A stretch of DNA of 64,000 bases from Trebonia kvetii (GCF_007827045.1 NZ_RPFW01000004.1:862792-926791); one strand, 5' to 3'. Shown: positions 36,144 to 44,869, counted from the stretch's first letter. The notes: generated by a model not told the origin, from the sequence alone. Translations and numbers: made by a program.

Positions 36144-36938
36144 TCAGCCCTCCGTGCTCTGCGGGGATGACGCATGGGAGTTTGGGGCCGTTCCCGGGGC
36201 CGTTCCTGTGGTCATCCAGTGGACGGTGGAGCTGGTGTCGTAGTTGGCCACCGGCCCGCTTGACACCATGCGGCCGAGGTACAGGACGGCGATCCGGTCG
36301 GCGACGCGGAACACGTCGGTCAGGTTGTGCGAGATCAGCAGGACGGCGATGCCCCGGCTGGCGAGCTGCTCGATGATCTCGAGGACGAGGGCGGTCTGCG
36401 AGACGCCGAGCGCCGCGGTCGGCTCGTCCATGATGACGAGCTTGGCCTCCAGCATGACGGCCTTGGCCACGGCGACCGCCTGCCGCTGCCCGCCGGACAG
36501 CGAGCCGACCGGCTGGCGGATGTTGCGGACCGTGGTGACATTCAGGTCGGCGAGTGTCTTCTTGGCCGCCTTCTCCATGTGGATCTCGTCGAGCAGCGCG
36601 CCGCCGCTGAGCATCTCGTGCCCGAGCATCATGTTCTGCACGATGTCGAGGTTGTCGCAGAGCGCCAGGTCCTGGTAGACGGTGGCGATCCCGGTGTTCG
36701 TCGCGTCCTTGGGGGAGTGGAAGTGCACCGGCTTGCCCTGCCACAGTATGTCGCCGCCGTTGGGCTCCCAGATCCCGGAGATCGTTTTGATCAACGTCGA
36801 CTTGCCCGCGCCGTTGTCGCCAACGAGGGCGGTTACCTGGCCGGCGGGGACGTCTAGGTTGATGTCGGTCAGCGCGCGCACGGGCCCGAAGTTCTTCCCG
36901 ATTCCACGCAGCCGCAGCAGCGGTTCAGCGTCGTTCAC
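36144..36938 (-). CDS. Sugar ABC transporter ATPase, single-module XylG/FrcA type
   Basis: A 264-residue ATPase with one ABC module, whereas MglA/XylG proteins of enterobacteria have two. Walker A is GDNGAGKST, the Q-loop VYQDLALCDNLD, signature LSGGQRQAV, Walker B LVIMDEPTAALGV and switch ISHNLTDVF. GTG 36938 is favoured by AGGA 8 nt upstream; the frame opens at TTG 36959. Its sequence is strikingly like the ABC domain fused to the kinase at 39270-42023 (VWQDLALSDNLD, LDEPTAALGV), so the two are paralogues. Confidence 0.92.
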   Translation of the reverse strand: MNDAEPLLRLRGIGKNFGPVRALTDINLDVPAGQVTALVGDNGAGKSTLIKTISGIWEPNGGDILWQGKPVHFHSPKDATNTGIATVYQDLALCDNLDIVQNMMLGHEMLSGGALLDEIHMEKAAKKTLADLNVTTVRNIRQPVGSLSGGQRQAVAVAKAVMLEAKLVIMDEPTAALGVSQTALVLEIIEQLASRGIAVLLISHNLTDVFRVADRIAVLYLGRMVSSGPVANYDTSSTVHWMTTGTAPGTAPNSHASSPQSTEG

Positions 36939-36966
36939 AGTTACATCCTGCCTGATCAACCCGTAC

Positions 36967-36993
36967 GGGGTGCGGGCTGGGTGCCCGCACCCC
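36967..36993 (-). promoter_or_regulatory. Hairpin between binding-protein and ATPase genes
   Basis: Perfect 11-bp arms GGGGTGCGGGC / GCCCGCACCCC with a 5-nt loop and no T run. It sits between xylF-like and xylG-like genes and could stabilise the upstream mRNA or reduce read-through, giving more binding protein than ATPase. Confidence 0.7.
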
Positions 36994-37014
36994 GGACAGG
37001 CGGTGTGCGATGGG

Positions 37015-38286
37015 TTAGGAGATGCCGGCGGCGGTGCAGTCGGTCGCGAAGGAGCCCTTGCACAGCTGGGATGCGGGCACGAAGTTGTCCTTGATGACGG
37101 TGGCGTTCATGTTCTTGGTGGTTACCCACGTCGGGACGAGCAGGACCGACGGAACCTGAGTCTTCGCGGTCGAGTCGGCGGTCGAGCCGTTCACCAGACT
37201 GGCGGGCGGCGTCTGCCCGGCCCGCACGTAAAGCGCGAGCGCGGCGGCGGCCTGTGCCTCCAGGTAGATCGGCTTGTAGACCGTGCCGCACTGGTAGCCG
37301 GCCAGGATGTTCTGCAGGCCGGTCAGCGTGGCGTCCTGCCCGGTGGTCGGGAAGGTCTTCGCCTTGATGCCCTGGCCCTGCAGGTAGTGGATGATCGGGG
37401 CAGCGTTCTCGTCGTTCGGGATGAGCGCCGCGTTGATGTTCTTGTGCGCGGTGTACTGCTGCTGGAACTCAGAAAGCGCGGTCGGCGGGTCCCAGGTGCC
37501 GGCCGGCTGGGACACGTTCACCCAGCCCTTGGAGGCGAAGTACGGCGCGAGCACGCCATCGTAGCCCTGCGCGAACAGCGTCGCGTTGTTGTCGGTGGGT
37601 GCGCCCTTCATCACGATGAGGTTGGGGCTCTTGACGCCCCAGTCGGTGACGCAGCTGACCATGCCCAGCCCCATGACCTGGCCGACCTTGACGTTGTTGA
37701 ACGACACGTAGTACGAGCGGGTGCCGCCAAGGGTCAGCCGGTCGTAGTCGATGACCGCCACGCCGTGCTGCTTGGCGTACGCCTCGATGTGCGCGCCGAC
37801 GCCCGAGTCCAGCGGGTCGACGACGAGCACGCTCGCGCCCTTGGTGATGGCCGACTGCGCGTCAGACAGCTGCGTCGCGTCGGAGCCGAGGGCGTTCTCG
37901 ATGAGGAAGTCCGAGCTGGTAAGCCCAGCCGCGGTGAAGGCCTGCTTCAGGTACGGCGCGTCGAACTCGACGTACCGGGTGGATGACGTGGTGTCCGGGA
38001 GGATCACCGCGATCGTGCCCTTGCCCGCGGCGGCAACCGACTTGAGCTGCGCCATCGCGGAGAAGGAGTTGTTCAGGTCGTTGACCGAGATCGACCCGGC
38101 GCCCGAAGTCGCCGCGGGCGATGTGGCTGTGCCTGATGTCGCGGCCGGCGCGGAGGTCGTCGCCGCCGGCGTGGAGGTCGAACTAGAGCTACAGGCAGCC
38201 ACAGCGAGCAACGCGGCGGCCGCGGCGGCCGCGGTCAGTCCGGCTCGTGCTGATACGGAATACAACGGTGTACCTCGCTCATTCAT
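37015..38286 (-). CDS. Sugar-binding lipoprotein, XylF type
   Basis: A 423-residue substrate-binding protein. A signal peptide ends in the lipobox LAVAAC with Cys32 as lipid anchor. A Ser/Thr/Ala-rich linker follows, then a periplasmic-binding-protein type 1 domain (TIAVILPDTTSSTRYVEFD, VLVVDPLDSGVGAHIEAY, GVAVIDYDRLTLGGTRSYYV, FPTTGQDATLTGLQNILAG) very like D-xylose-binding protein. It is the first gene of the transporter operon, 276 bp after the response regulator gene. Confidence 0.92.
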   Translation of the reverse strand: MNERGTPLYSVSARAGLTAAAAAAALLAVAACSSSSTSTPAATTSAPAATSGTATSPAATSGAGSISVNDLNNSFSAMAQLKSVAAAGKGTIAVILPDTTSSTRYVEFDAPYLKQAFTAAGLTSSDFLIENALGSDATQLSDAQSAITKGASVLVVDPLDSGVGAHIEAYAKQHGVAVIDYDRLTLGGTRSYYVSFNNVKVGQVMGLGMVSCVTDWGVKSPNLIVMKGAPTDNNATLFAQGYDGVLAPYFASKGWVNVSQPAGTWDPPTALSEFQQQYTAHKNINAALIPNDENAAPIIHYLQGQGIKAKTFPTTGQDATLTGLQNILAGYQCGTVYKPIYLEAQAAAALALYVRAGQTPPASLVNGSTADSTAKTQVPSVLLVPTWVTTKNMNATVIKDNFVPASQLCKGSFATDCTAAGIS

Positions 38287-38389
38287 CAGACATACCCGGG
38301 CGGGCATGTGCGAGACCAGATCCGTATAACCCGGACACGTTCGTCCGGACTATTCGCGGAAAGCGTAGGACTGCCCGGAGAAACGTTGC

Positions 38390-38500
38390 CGTTAACACTC
38401 TCGTAAGTACGTTAAAAAAGCGTTAATGGCCGGGTAGCTCAGTGCCGTCAGCGTAGTCGTCGAGACCTTTTCGTGACTTTACCGTTTCCCTGCTGTTAAT
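38390..38500. promoter_or_regulatory. GTTAA direct repeats upstream of xylF-like gene
   Basis: GTTAAC at 38391, GTTAAA at 38411, GTTAAT at 38422 and GTTAAT at 38495. The first three are 20 and 11 bp apart, about two and one helical turns, all on the same strand. The 276-bp gap (38287-38562) is AT-richer than its surroundings. OmpR-type regulators often bind such direct repeats, and the regulator gene is adjacent. Confidence 0.45.
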
Positions 38501-38562
38501 CTAGCAGCGGCTATCCGCTTACGGTACGATACAACATCGTCACTTTCAGTGGTGCAGGAGAG

Positions 38563-39273
38563 TCACTCTCCGGTGATTCGGTAGCCGGCCCGGGGCTGGG
38601 TGATGATCAGCGGGGGGCTGCCAGGAGGTTCGAGCTTGGACCGCAGCCGCCTGATGTACACCCTCACGTACTCCGTCTCGGTCTCGTAACCGCGGCCCCA
38701 TACGCGTCTTAGCAGGTGAGCGCGGGAAAGGAGCTTACCCTTGTTGAGGGCGAGCTCTCGGAGCAGCGCGAACTCGGTCGGGGTGAGATGCACTTCTTCG
38801 CCCGCGAGGCTAACCTGCTGGCCGATCAGGTCGATCTCGACATCACCGAGCGTGATGACCGACGGCGCGGCCTCGACCGTTCCCTCGGCGGGCCGGGTCC
38901 TGCGCAGCGTGGCGAGAATCCTGGCGAGAAGTTCCTCGATGCCGAACGGCTTGGTCATGTAGTCATCGGCACCCATGTTCAGCGCGGTGACCTTGTCCCG
39001 CTCGCCGCCGCGCGCGGATACCACGATGATGGCTACGGCGGAGCGCTCGCGGATCTGCCTGCACAGCTCGAAACCGTCCGCCTCCGGCAGCATCAGGTCG
39101 AGCAGCACCATGTCCGGCTGCTCGGTCTCCAGCAGGCTGAGCGCCTTGCTGCCGTCCGCGGAAACAAGCGTGTCGAAGCCGCGGACAGCCAGGTTTGCCC
39201 TGATCAGGTCCACGATGTTCGGGTCGTCCTCGACAATGAGGACCCGGGTCGTGGGCATGGTCAGCTCGGTCAC
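38563..39273 (-). CDS. OmpR-family response regulator
   Basis: A 236-residue two-domain regulator. The receiver has acidic pair VEDD, phosphoacceptor Asp59 in VLLDLMLP, SARG and Lys in MTKPFGIEEL. The winged helix has HLTPTEFALLRELALNKGKLLSRAHLL, then YVRVYIRRLRSKLEPPG and a RAGYR end. GTG 39273 overlaps the kinase stop as GTGA, so the pair is translationally coupled. It most resembles KdpE-like regulators. Likely target: the sugar transporter operon just downstream (inference). Confidence 0.94.
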   Translation of the reverse strand: MTELTMPTTRVLIVEDDPNIVDLIRANLAVRGFDTLVSADGSKALSLLETEQPDMVLLDLMLPEADGFELCRQIRERSAVAIIVVSARGGERDKVTALNMGADDYMTKPFGIEELLARILATLRRTRPAEGTVEAAPSVITLGDVEIDLIGQQVSLAGEEVHLTPTEFALLRELALNKGKLLSRAHLLRRVWGRGYETETEYVRVYIRRLRSKLEPPGSPPLIITQPRAGYRITGE

Positions 39274-42023
39274 AGTGCCGTCACTCCGTTGGGTGTCGCT
39301 GTACTCGGTGTCACCGCGTTACTCGGTGTCTCCGCATTATCAGGTGTCACTGTGTTACTTGGTATCACTGCGCCTGGCGGCGCCACGATCGGGGCCGTGG
39401 CGGTGCTCGCTGGCCTCTCGACGGGCAGGGTGATCAGGAAGCAGGTGCCCCGCGCGGTCGGCGCCAGCTCGAGACGCCCGCCGTGCGCGGCCACGATCCC
39501 GCTGGCGATGGACAGGCCGAGCCCGGCGCCAGAACCGCGCCGCGGCGGCCGGATGGTGCTCGAGGCGAGCACGTCGTGCCAGCGCGGATCGCGCTCGTCC
39601 GCCGCCTCGGTGACCGCGCGGGCCAGTTCGGGCGGCAGGCCGTCGCCGTCGTCCGCGACCCGCACCGTCACCGTGCCCGGGCCCGCGGGCACCGCGGTGA
39701 CGGTAACCCGCGTGCCCGGCGGGTTATGCCCGAGCGCGTTGCCGATCAGGTTGACGAACACCTGCTCAAGCCGGTCGTGGTCGGCCCAGATGGACGGAAG
39801 CCCGCCGCCGTCCGCGACCGTGACCTGGGACGCGGCCGCCGGCGGCAGCACGGCGACCGCGGCGTCGACGACCAGCGGGATGTCGCACCAGTCGCTGTTG
39901 AGCCGCAGGATGCCCGACTCGATGGTGGAAAAGTCGAGCAGGTCGTTGACCAGGCGGCCGAGCCGCGCCGACTCGGTGGCGATGCGCGACAGGAACCGCT
40001 GCTGCGACTCGGCGTCCCAGGTAACGTCCTGCTGCAGCAAGCTGGTCGCGTACCCGGTGATGGCGGTGAGCGGCGTGCGCAGCTCGTGACTCAGCCTGCG
40101 CAGGAACGTGCGCTGGAGTTCGCGCGACTGCCGCAGCGCCATCGCCTCCTGCTGCGCGAGCAGCGCCCGCTCCCGCTCGAGCGCCAGGCGCAGCGAGTTC
40201 GCCGCGTCCTCGAGCAGGGCGGTCGCATCCTCAGAATGGGCGCCGTCGCGCCAGCCGGCCAGCAGGATCGTCCGGCCATCCGGCGCGTTGAACGAGACGG
40301 ACAGGTACCGGCGCTCCGCGTGCTGCGCGGGCTGGCCGCCGCCGGTCCGCAGGGTCCCCGCGCTCGGCGGCCCAGGCCACGCGGCCGGGTCGACGGTCCC
40401 GTCGACCGCGACCCCGTCCGGGTCGCGGCGCTCGACCGCAGCCCTGGCCGCCACGGCCATCGACTCGGGCATCGCCGCGGGCGCCTCCCGCAGCTGGGGC
40501 GCGGGCGGCAGCTCGAGGCCCGCAGCGTCGCGGCCGGGAACCGCCGCGGCCGTCCAGAAGTCGTCGGCGGCGCTCGAGTAGCCGCGGCAGGTCGTCACCT
40601 CGCCGGACGCGGCGATGAGGGCCACCTCCTCGGCGCCGAGCCCCTGCCGCAGCGCCTGCAGCGCGATCCGCAGCGCCGACTCGACGGGCACCGGGCCCGC
40701 CAGGGTCTGCAGCATCTCCCTGATGGTCTCGAGCAGCCTGTTGCGCGCCGTCACCTCGTCGAGAAGCCGGTCCCGCTCGATCGCGCTGGCCGCGTACCCG
40801 GCGTACAGGGCGGCGAGGTCCAGGTCGTCGCGGCGCGGCAGTCCGGGCATCGCGCGGAACACGGTGATCACGCCAAGCAGGCCGCCAGGCCCGAGCACGG
40901 GCACCGACCAGGAGCTCGCCACCTTCGCGGGCCTGGCCAGGTTGCCGAAGACCTGCCAGCTGCCGCCGTCGGTCCGCAGGTTCTCCTCGATGACGGGAAC
41001 CTGACGCTCCGCGGCGAGCCCGACCGGGCCGCCCGACATGCCGACTGGCAGCCGCGCCCACGCGTCGAGCAGCGTGTCTGGCATGCCGAGTGACGCCGCG
41101 CGTACCAGTTCGCCGTCCTCGAGCAGGTGGATGGCGAGCCGCTCGCTGCCGATGGCGGCGCCGAGCGCGGACAGGATGAGCGACAGCGACGACGACGGGT
41201 CGGAGGACACCAGGCGGTCGGTGAGGCCGTGCAGCCTGGTGAGCTGGCGGCGCGCGGATGAGTCCACGGCCTGTCCGGATATCAGCGCCACCACGTCGTC
41301 CGGGTGCACCTCGCTCGGCGCCACCTCGGTGACCACCCGCCCGTGGCGCAGCACGACGATCCGGTCGGCGAGCCGGAACATCATCTCCGTGTCGTGGCAG
41401 GACAGCAGGATCGTCGTGCCCCGGGCGCGCAGTCGGGTGATCAGCCGCTCGACCAGGGCCGCCTCCTGCACGCCGAGCGCGGCCGTCGGCTCGTCGAGCA
41501 GCAGCAGCCGCGGTTCGCGCGCCATCGCCCTGGCGACCGCGACCATCTGCCGCTGACCGCCGGACAGCGTCCTGACCGGCTGCGTGGTGTCCCGCAGCGG
41601 AATGCCGAGCCGCTCAAGCAGCCGCGAGGCGTCCTTGTGCAGCGCTACCTCAGAGAACAGGTGCCTGCGCCGCTCGTTGCCGAGCATCACGTTGGCGGCG
41701 ACGTCGAGGTTGTCGCTGAGCGCCAGGTCCTGCCAGACCACGCGCACGCCGAGCCGCGCCGCGGCCGAGGGTACGGGCGCGACCGACTGACCGCCCACCC
41801 TGATCGACCCGGAGACCGTCGGCACGTCTCCGGCGATCGCCCTGATCAGCGTGGTCTTGCCCGCCCCGTTCTCGCCAGCCAGCGCGACCACCTCGCCGGC
41901 GCGCAGCGCCAGGTGCACCCCGTCAAGCGCGACGAGCGCGCCGAACCGCACCGTAAGCGAGGACACCGCGAGCTCGGGTATCACGCTTGTGGTATCCCGC
42001 TCCACACTGCTGGTCACAGTCAC
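39270..42023 (-). CDS. ABC ATPase domain fused to a GAF-type sensor histidine kinase
   Basis: A 917-residue fusion. Residues 18-250 are a sugar-importer ABC module with every ATPase motif: Walker A G50-T57 (GENGAGKT), Q98, signature LSGGQ 153-157, Walker B Asp177-Glu178, switch His210. Residues 260-420 look like a GAF domain and 425-620 like a second, degenerate one. HisKA follows with His646 in LSHELRTPL, then HATPase_c with LIGNALGHNP, DDGDGLP and GSGAGLGLSI. No membrane helix is visible, so it is cytoplasmic. The last 30 residues are Thr/Pro/Asn repeats. GTG 42023 has no ribosome binding site. It is coupled to the response regulator and lies upstream of the paralogous transporter genes. 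Confidence 0.93.
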   Translation of the reverse strand: MTVTSSVERDTTSVIPELAVSSLTVRFGALVALDGVHLALRAGEVVALAGENGAGKTTLIRAIAGDVPTVSGSIRVGGQSVAPVPSAAARLGVRVVWQDLALSDNLDVAANVMLGNERRRHLFSEVALHKDASRLLERLGIPLRDTTQPVRTLSGGQRQMVAVARAMAREPRLLLLDEPTAALGVQEAALVERLITRLRARGTTILLSCHDTEMMFRLADRIVVLRHGRVVTEVAPSEVHPDDVVALISGQAVDSSARRQLTRLHGLTDRLVSSDPSSSLSLILSALGAAIGSERLAIHLLEDGELVRAASLGMPDTLLDAWARLPVGMSGGPVGLAAERQVPVIEENLRTDGGSWQVFGNLARPAKVASSWSVPVLGPGGLLGVITVFRAMPGLPRRDDLDLAALYAGYAASAIERDRLLDEVTARNRLLETIREMLQTLAGPVPVESALRIALQALRQGLGAEEVALIAASGEVTTCRGYSSAADDFWTAAAVPGRDAAGLELPPAPQLREAPAAMPESMAVAARAAVERRDPDGVAVDGTVDPAAWPGPPSAGTLRTGGGQPAQHAERRYLSVSFNAPDGRTILLAGWRDGAHSEDATALLEDAANSLRLALERERALLAQQEAMALRQSRELQRTFLRRLSHELRTPLTAITGYATSLLQQDVTWDAESQQRFLSRIATESARLGRLVNDLLDFSTIESGILRLNSDWCDIPLVVDAAVAVLPPAAASQVTVADGGGLPSIWADHDRLEQVFVNLIGNALGHNPPGTRVTVTAVPAGPGTVTVRVADDGDGLPPELARAVTEAADERDPRWHDVLASSTIRPPRRGSGAGLGLSIASGIVAAHGGRLELAPTARGTCFLITLPVERPASTATAPIVAPPGAVIPSNTVTPDNAETPSNAVTPSTATPNGVTAL
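39280..39375 (-). repeat. Tandem repeats encoding the kinase C-terminal tail
   Basis: Units of 15 and 18 bp (GTCACYGCGTTACTCGGT-like) start at 39280, 39295, 39310, 39328, 39346 and 39364. All are multiples of three, so they keep frame and encode TPSNAVTPSTATPN-type repeats. Confidence 0.8.
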
Positions 42024-42688
42024 AATTGTTATCCAGGCTCAGGAGTAACCGTTCCATCAAGCGGACAGCTCCGCCCGGTTTATCACGCTCGCGCCACCCC
42101 GCCCGGATGTCAACGCATCCGCGCGGGCGGCCGGTTGTGGCCACCCTCCGTGACCGTCGTCTCGGCGCGGCCGGTCACCTTCCGTGACCATCGCCGCAGC
42201 GAAACCGGTCACCTTCCGTGACCGCGCCGGTCTCGGTGAGCGGGATGGGGAGCCGCGTGCCGATTGGCTGCTAAATGGCCGCAAATTCAGTGGCGATAAA
42301 TGCCGGGATGACGCACAGAGTGCGGCCTGCTGCGGCTGCGATAATTATCCGGTTAAGGCTTCAGGAAATAAGCGCGCTCGCCCGTAAGCAGACGGGATGA
42401 GTTCGTTTGAATATTCCGGCAATTTCTCAGGCTTCCTGCGCTTCGCAGGCCCGCGATGGGCGGAGATAATGTGAATTTCCCGTTTAGTCGTCCCGTGTCA
42501 GCGCTGGCCGCCGTTTCGCCCCCGGATCGCCGGCTGCGCCGCGCCGCCGGCGTCTTGCCCGTCACCTCCGCGCGTCGGCGCGGCCCTCCCCGCGCGAAAT
42601 GCAGATGCCTTCGCGGCACGACGGCGGTTACCGTTGCGCTCGAGCGCCCGGCAATGCGGGCGGCGAGCACGGAAAGGCATGAGCGGTC
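42024..42688. other. 665-bp intergenic control region between kinase and rtcB genes
   Basis: No convincing gene is present on either strand. It holds the triple palindrome at 42139-42223, an AT-rich stretch at about 42260-42480 with several TAAT-like sites, and CCCGTAAGCAGACGGG (42382-42397), a small hairpin. The right third is GC-rich and leads to the rtcB ribosome binding site GGAAAGG (42671-42677). Promoters for both divergent units must lie here. Confidence 0.7.
42139..42223. promoter_or_regulatory. Three palindromes with exact 34-bp period
   Basis: GGTCAC-CTTCC-GTGACC occurs at 42173-42189 and 42207-42223. A third copy at 42139-42155 has one change (GGCCAC-CCTCC-GTGACC). Starts are exactly 34 bp apart. 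The array is 116-200 bp upstream of the ABC-kinase start and about 470-550 bp upstream of rtcB. Confidence 0.75.
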
Positions 42689-44866
42689 GTGGAGCAGCTG
42701 GCGAAGAAGCTGATGAACTGGGCGTCGATCCTGGAGGACGAGACCAGCGCGCAGGCCAGGCGGACAGCGACAATGCCTTTCATCTGGCCCCATCTAGCGC
42801 TCATGCCCGATGCCCATCTCGGAAAGGGCGCGACGGTCGGATCGGTGATCCCGACCCTGGGCGCGATCATGCCCGCCGCCGTCGGGGTCGACATCGGCTG
42901 CGGCATGATCGCCGTGCGCACCGGCCTGGTGCACGATGACCTGGGAGGCAAGGACCTGGCCCGGCTGCGCGAGTCGATCGAGAAGGCGGTGCCGCTGTCG
43001 GCGGGCAAGTACAACAACGCGGTCTGGGACGACGGCACGCAGGCTCGGATCGACGAGCTCACCGCCATGGACGGCGGTGACAGCGCACAGACCGTGGCGC
43101 CGAACTGGCGGCTGCAGCTCGGCACGCTCGGCTCAGGCAACCACTTCATCGAGGTGAGCCTGGACGAGGCGGGCCGGGTCTGGCTGTTCCTGCACTCGGG
43201 CTCGCGTGGCGTCGGCAACAAGCTGGCCAGCAGGCACATCAAGGTGGCACAGCAGTGGTGCGACCGCGCCTGGATCCCGCTTCCCAACCCGGATCTCGCC
43301 TACCTGGTCGAGGGCACGCCAGAGTTCCGTGACTACCTGCGCGACCTGCGCTGGGCACAGCACTTCGCGCTGCTCAACCGCGCCGAGATGATGGCCCGCG
43401 TCACGGCCTGCCTGGCCGCGTTCATGGGCCGGGACATCGAAGCGGTCGAGACGATCCAGTGCTTCGCGGGTGAGACGGCGGTTATAACGCGGAAGGGGCC
43501 GCGAACCATCGAATCTCTGGCTGGCAGCGTACACGAGCTGCTCTCCGCAAACGGTGCCTGGACGAAGGCACCTGTGCGGTCCTTCGGCCACCAGGAGGTC
43601 AGCGAGGTAACCGTGAGCCGTTCGGGCGTGATCAAGCGTATCCGCGCGACCGCCGGTCACAGATGGCTTCTGCGATCTCGTCGTGGGCTGGAGTATGAGG
43701 CAACCACCGCCCAGCTCCAGGAGGGCGACCGCCTGCAGTTCTCGTTCCCGCCCCGCCCTCCGATGACGCTGGACCGGACGTCCATCGCTCGCGGGTTCGT
43801 TTACGGCGACGGCTATCGGTGCAGCCCCAACAGGTCGGCCGCGAACTTCCACGGAGCGAAGGATGCAGTACTCCTCCCGTACTTCGAGGGCTTGGGCCGG
43901 CCCCCGCGGCTGTACAACTACAGCCAGCACGGCTATGCCGGCGCATTCACCCGCATCACGGGACTGCCCCCAGAATGGAAGACCGGCACCCCGCCGCTTG
44001 ACTCCACCCCGTCAGAGCTTTACGGGTGGCTCGCGGGCTACTTCGCCGCCGACGGTGACGTGGGAAAGACGGGACGTCCGACCCTCTCATCGGCTTCTCG
44101 GGCCAACCTGGAGTACGTGCGCGTCCTCTGCCAGGAGATTGGCATCGGGACATTCGGCATCAGGACGCGCGCGCGATCAGGGTGGGGGAAGCCACCGTCG
44201 GCCGTGCATCTTCTCGGCCTCATGCGAAGCGATCTTGACCCAGAGTTTTTCCTGATCCCCGCGCACCGGCGCCGCTTCGAGGCTTCCCGTGATGACCGGC
44301 CTGGTAACGCCTTCGGCGAGCGCCGTGGCTGGAACGTCATCGCAGTGCGGCCGACTGGCGAGTCGACCGAGGTCTACTGTGCAGTGGTCGAGGGCACTCA
44401 CTCCTTTGCCCTTGCCGACAACATTCTGGTCGGGAATTGTCACCACAACTACACCGAGCAGATGAGCGGTGACCTGCTCGCCCGGTGGAAGTACCCGCAG
44501 GGCAAGACCGGCCACGTCTGGCTGTCCCGCAAGGGTGCGATCGACGCGAGCGAGGGCAAGCCGGGCCTGATCCCCGGCTCGATGGGCACCCGCTCGTACG
44601 TGGTGACAGGCAAGGGCAACAAGCTGTCGCTGAACTCCTCCCCGCACGGCGCCGGCCGCGAGTACAGCCGCTCCAAAGCCCGCCGGACCTTCACCCGCGC
44701 CCAGCTGGACGCGGCGATGGCCGGCATCGAGTGGCGGCACACCGACGCCTTCCTCGACGAGATCCCCGGTGCTTACAAGAGCATCGACGTCGTCATGGCA
44801 GACGCCGCCGACCTGGTAGAGATCCGGCATACCCTCCGCCAGATCGTGAACGTCAAGGGGGACTAG
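42689..44866 (+). CDS. rtcB: RtcB RNA ligase precursor containing an intein
   Basis: RtcB seals RNA ends with 2',3'-cyclic phosphate using GTP and manganese. The 725-residue precursor consists of a 257-residue N-extein (PDAHLGKGATVGSVIP, GVDIGCGMIAV, LGSGNHFIEV, LHSGSRGVGN), a 326-residue intein, and a 142-residue C-extein starting CHHNYTEQ and holding SPHGAGREYSRSKA, whose His accepts GMP. The exteins join to 399 residues, the usual length. GTG 42689 has GGAAAGG upstream. Activity should need protein splicing, since the intein sits directly before the metal-site Cys. The DUF429 gene follows 3 nt later. Confidence 0.95.
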   Translation: MEQLAKKLMNWASILEDETSAQARRTATMPFIWPHLALMPDAHLGKGATVGSVIPTLGAIMPAAVGVDIGCGMIAVRTGLVHDDLGGKDLARLRESIEKAVPLSAGKYNNAVWDDGTQARIDELTAMDGGDSAQTVAPNWRLQLGTLGSGNHFIEVSLDEAGRVWLFLHSGSRGVGNKLASRHIKVAQQWCDRAWIPLPNPDLAYLVEGTPEFRDYLRDLRWAQHFALLNRAEMMARVTACLAAFMGRDIEAVETIQCFAGETAVITRKGPRTIESLAGSVHELLSANGAWTKAPVRSFGHQEVSEVTVSRSGVIKRIRATAGHRWLLRSRRGLEYEATTAQLQEGDRLQFSFPPRPPMTLDRTSIARGFVYGDGYRCSPNRSAANFHGAKDAVLLPYFEGLGRPPRLYNYSQHGYAGAFTRITGLPPEWKTGTPPLDSTPSELYGWLAGYFAADGDVGKTGRPTLSSASRANLEYVRVLCQEIGIGTFGIRTRARSGWGKPPSAVHLLGLMRSDLDPEFFLIPAHRRRFEASRDDRPGNAFGERRGWNVIAVRPTGESTEVYCAVVEGTHSFALADNILVGNCHHNYTEQMSGDLLARWKYPQGKTGHVWLSRKGAIDASEGKPGLIPGSMGTRSYVVTGKGNKLSLNSSPHGAGREYSRSKARRTFTRAQLDAAMAGIEWRHTDAFLDEIPGAYKSIDVVMADAADLVEIRHTLRQIVNVKGD
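43460..44437 (+). mobile_element. Intein with LAGLIDADG-type homing endonuclease in RtcB
   Basis: The in-frame insert begins with Cys (CFAGETAVITRKG, block A) and has block B with RATAGHRWLL. The endonuclease motif is LAGYFAADGDV, with a weaker second one around LLGLMRSDLD. The end VEGTHSFALADNILVGN is followed by Cys+1. Residues 258-583. The penultimate residue is Gly instead of the usual His. Base composition looks less GC-rich than the exteins. All catalytic splice residues except that His are present. Confidence 0.93.
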
Positions 44867-44869
44867 CCG

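Noticed and set aside
38428..38443. GGCCGGGTAGCTCAGT looks like the 5' end and D-stem of a tRNA
   Set aside because: No matching D-stem return, anticodon arm, T-arm (GGTTCGA) or acceptor complement follows within 90 nt.
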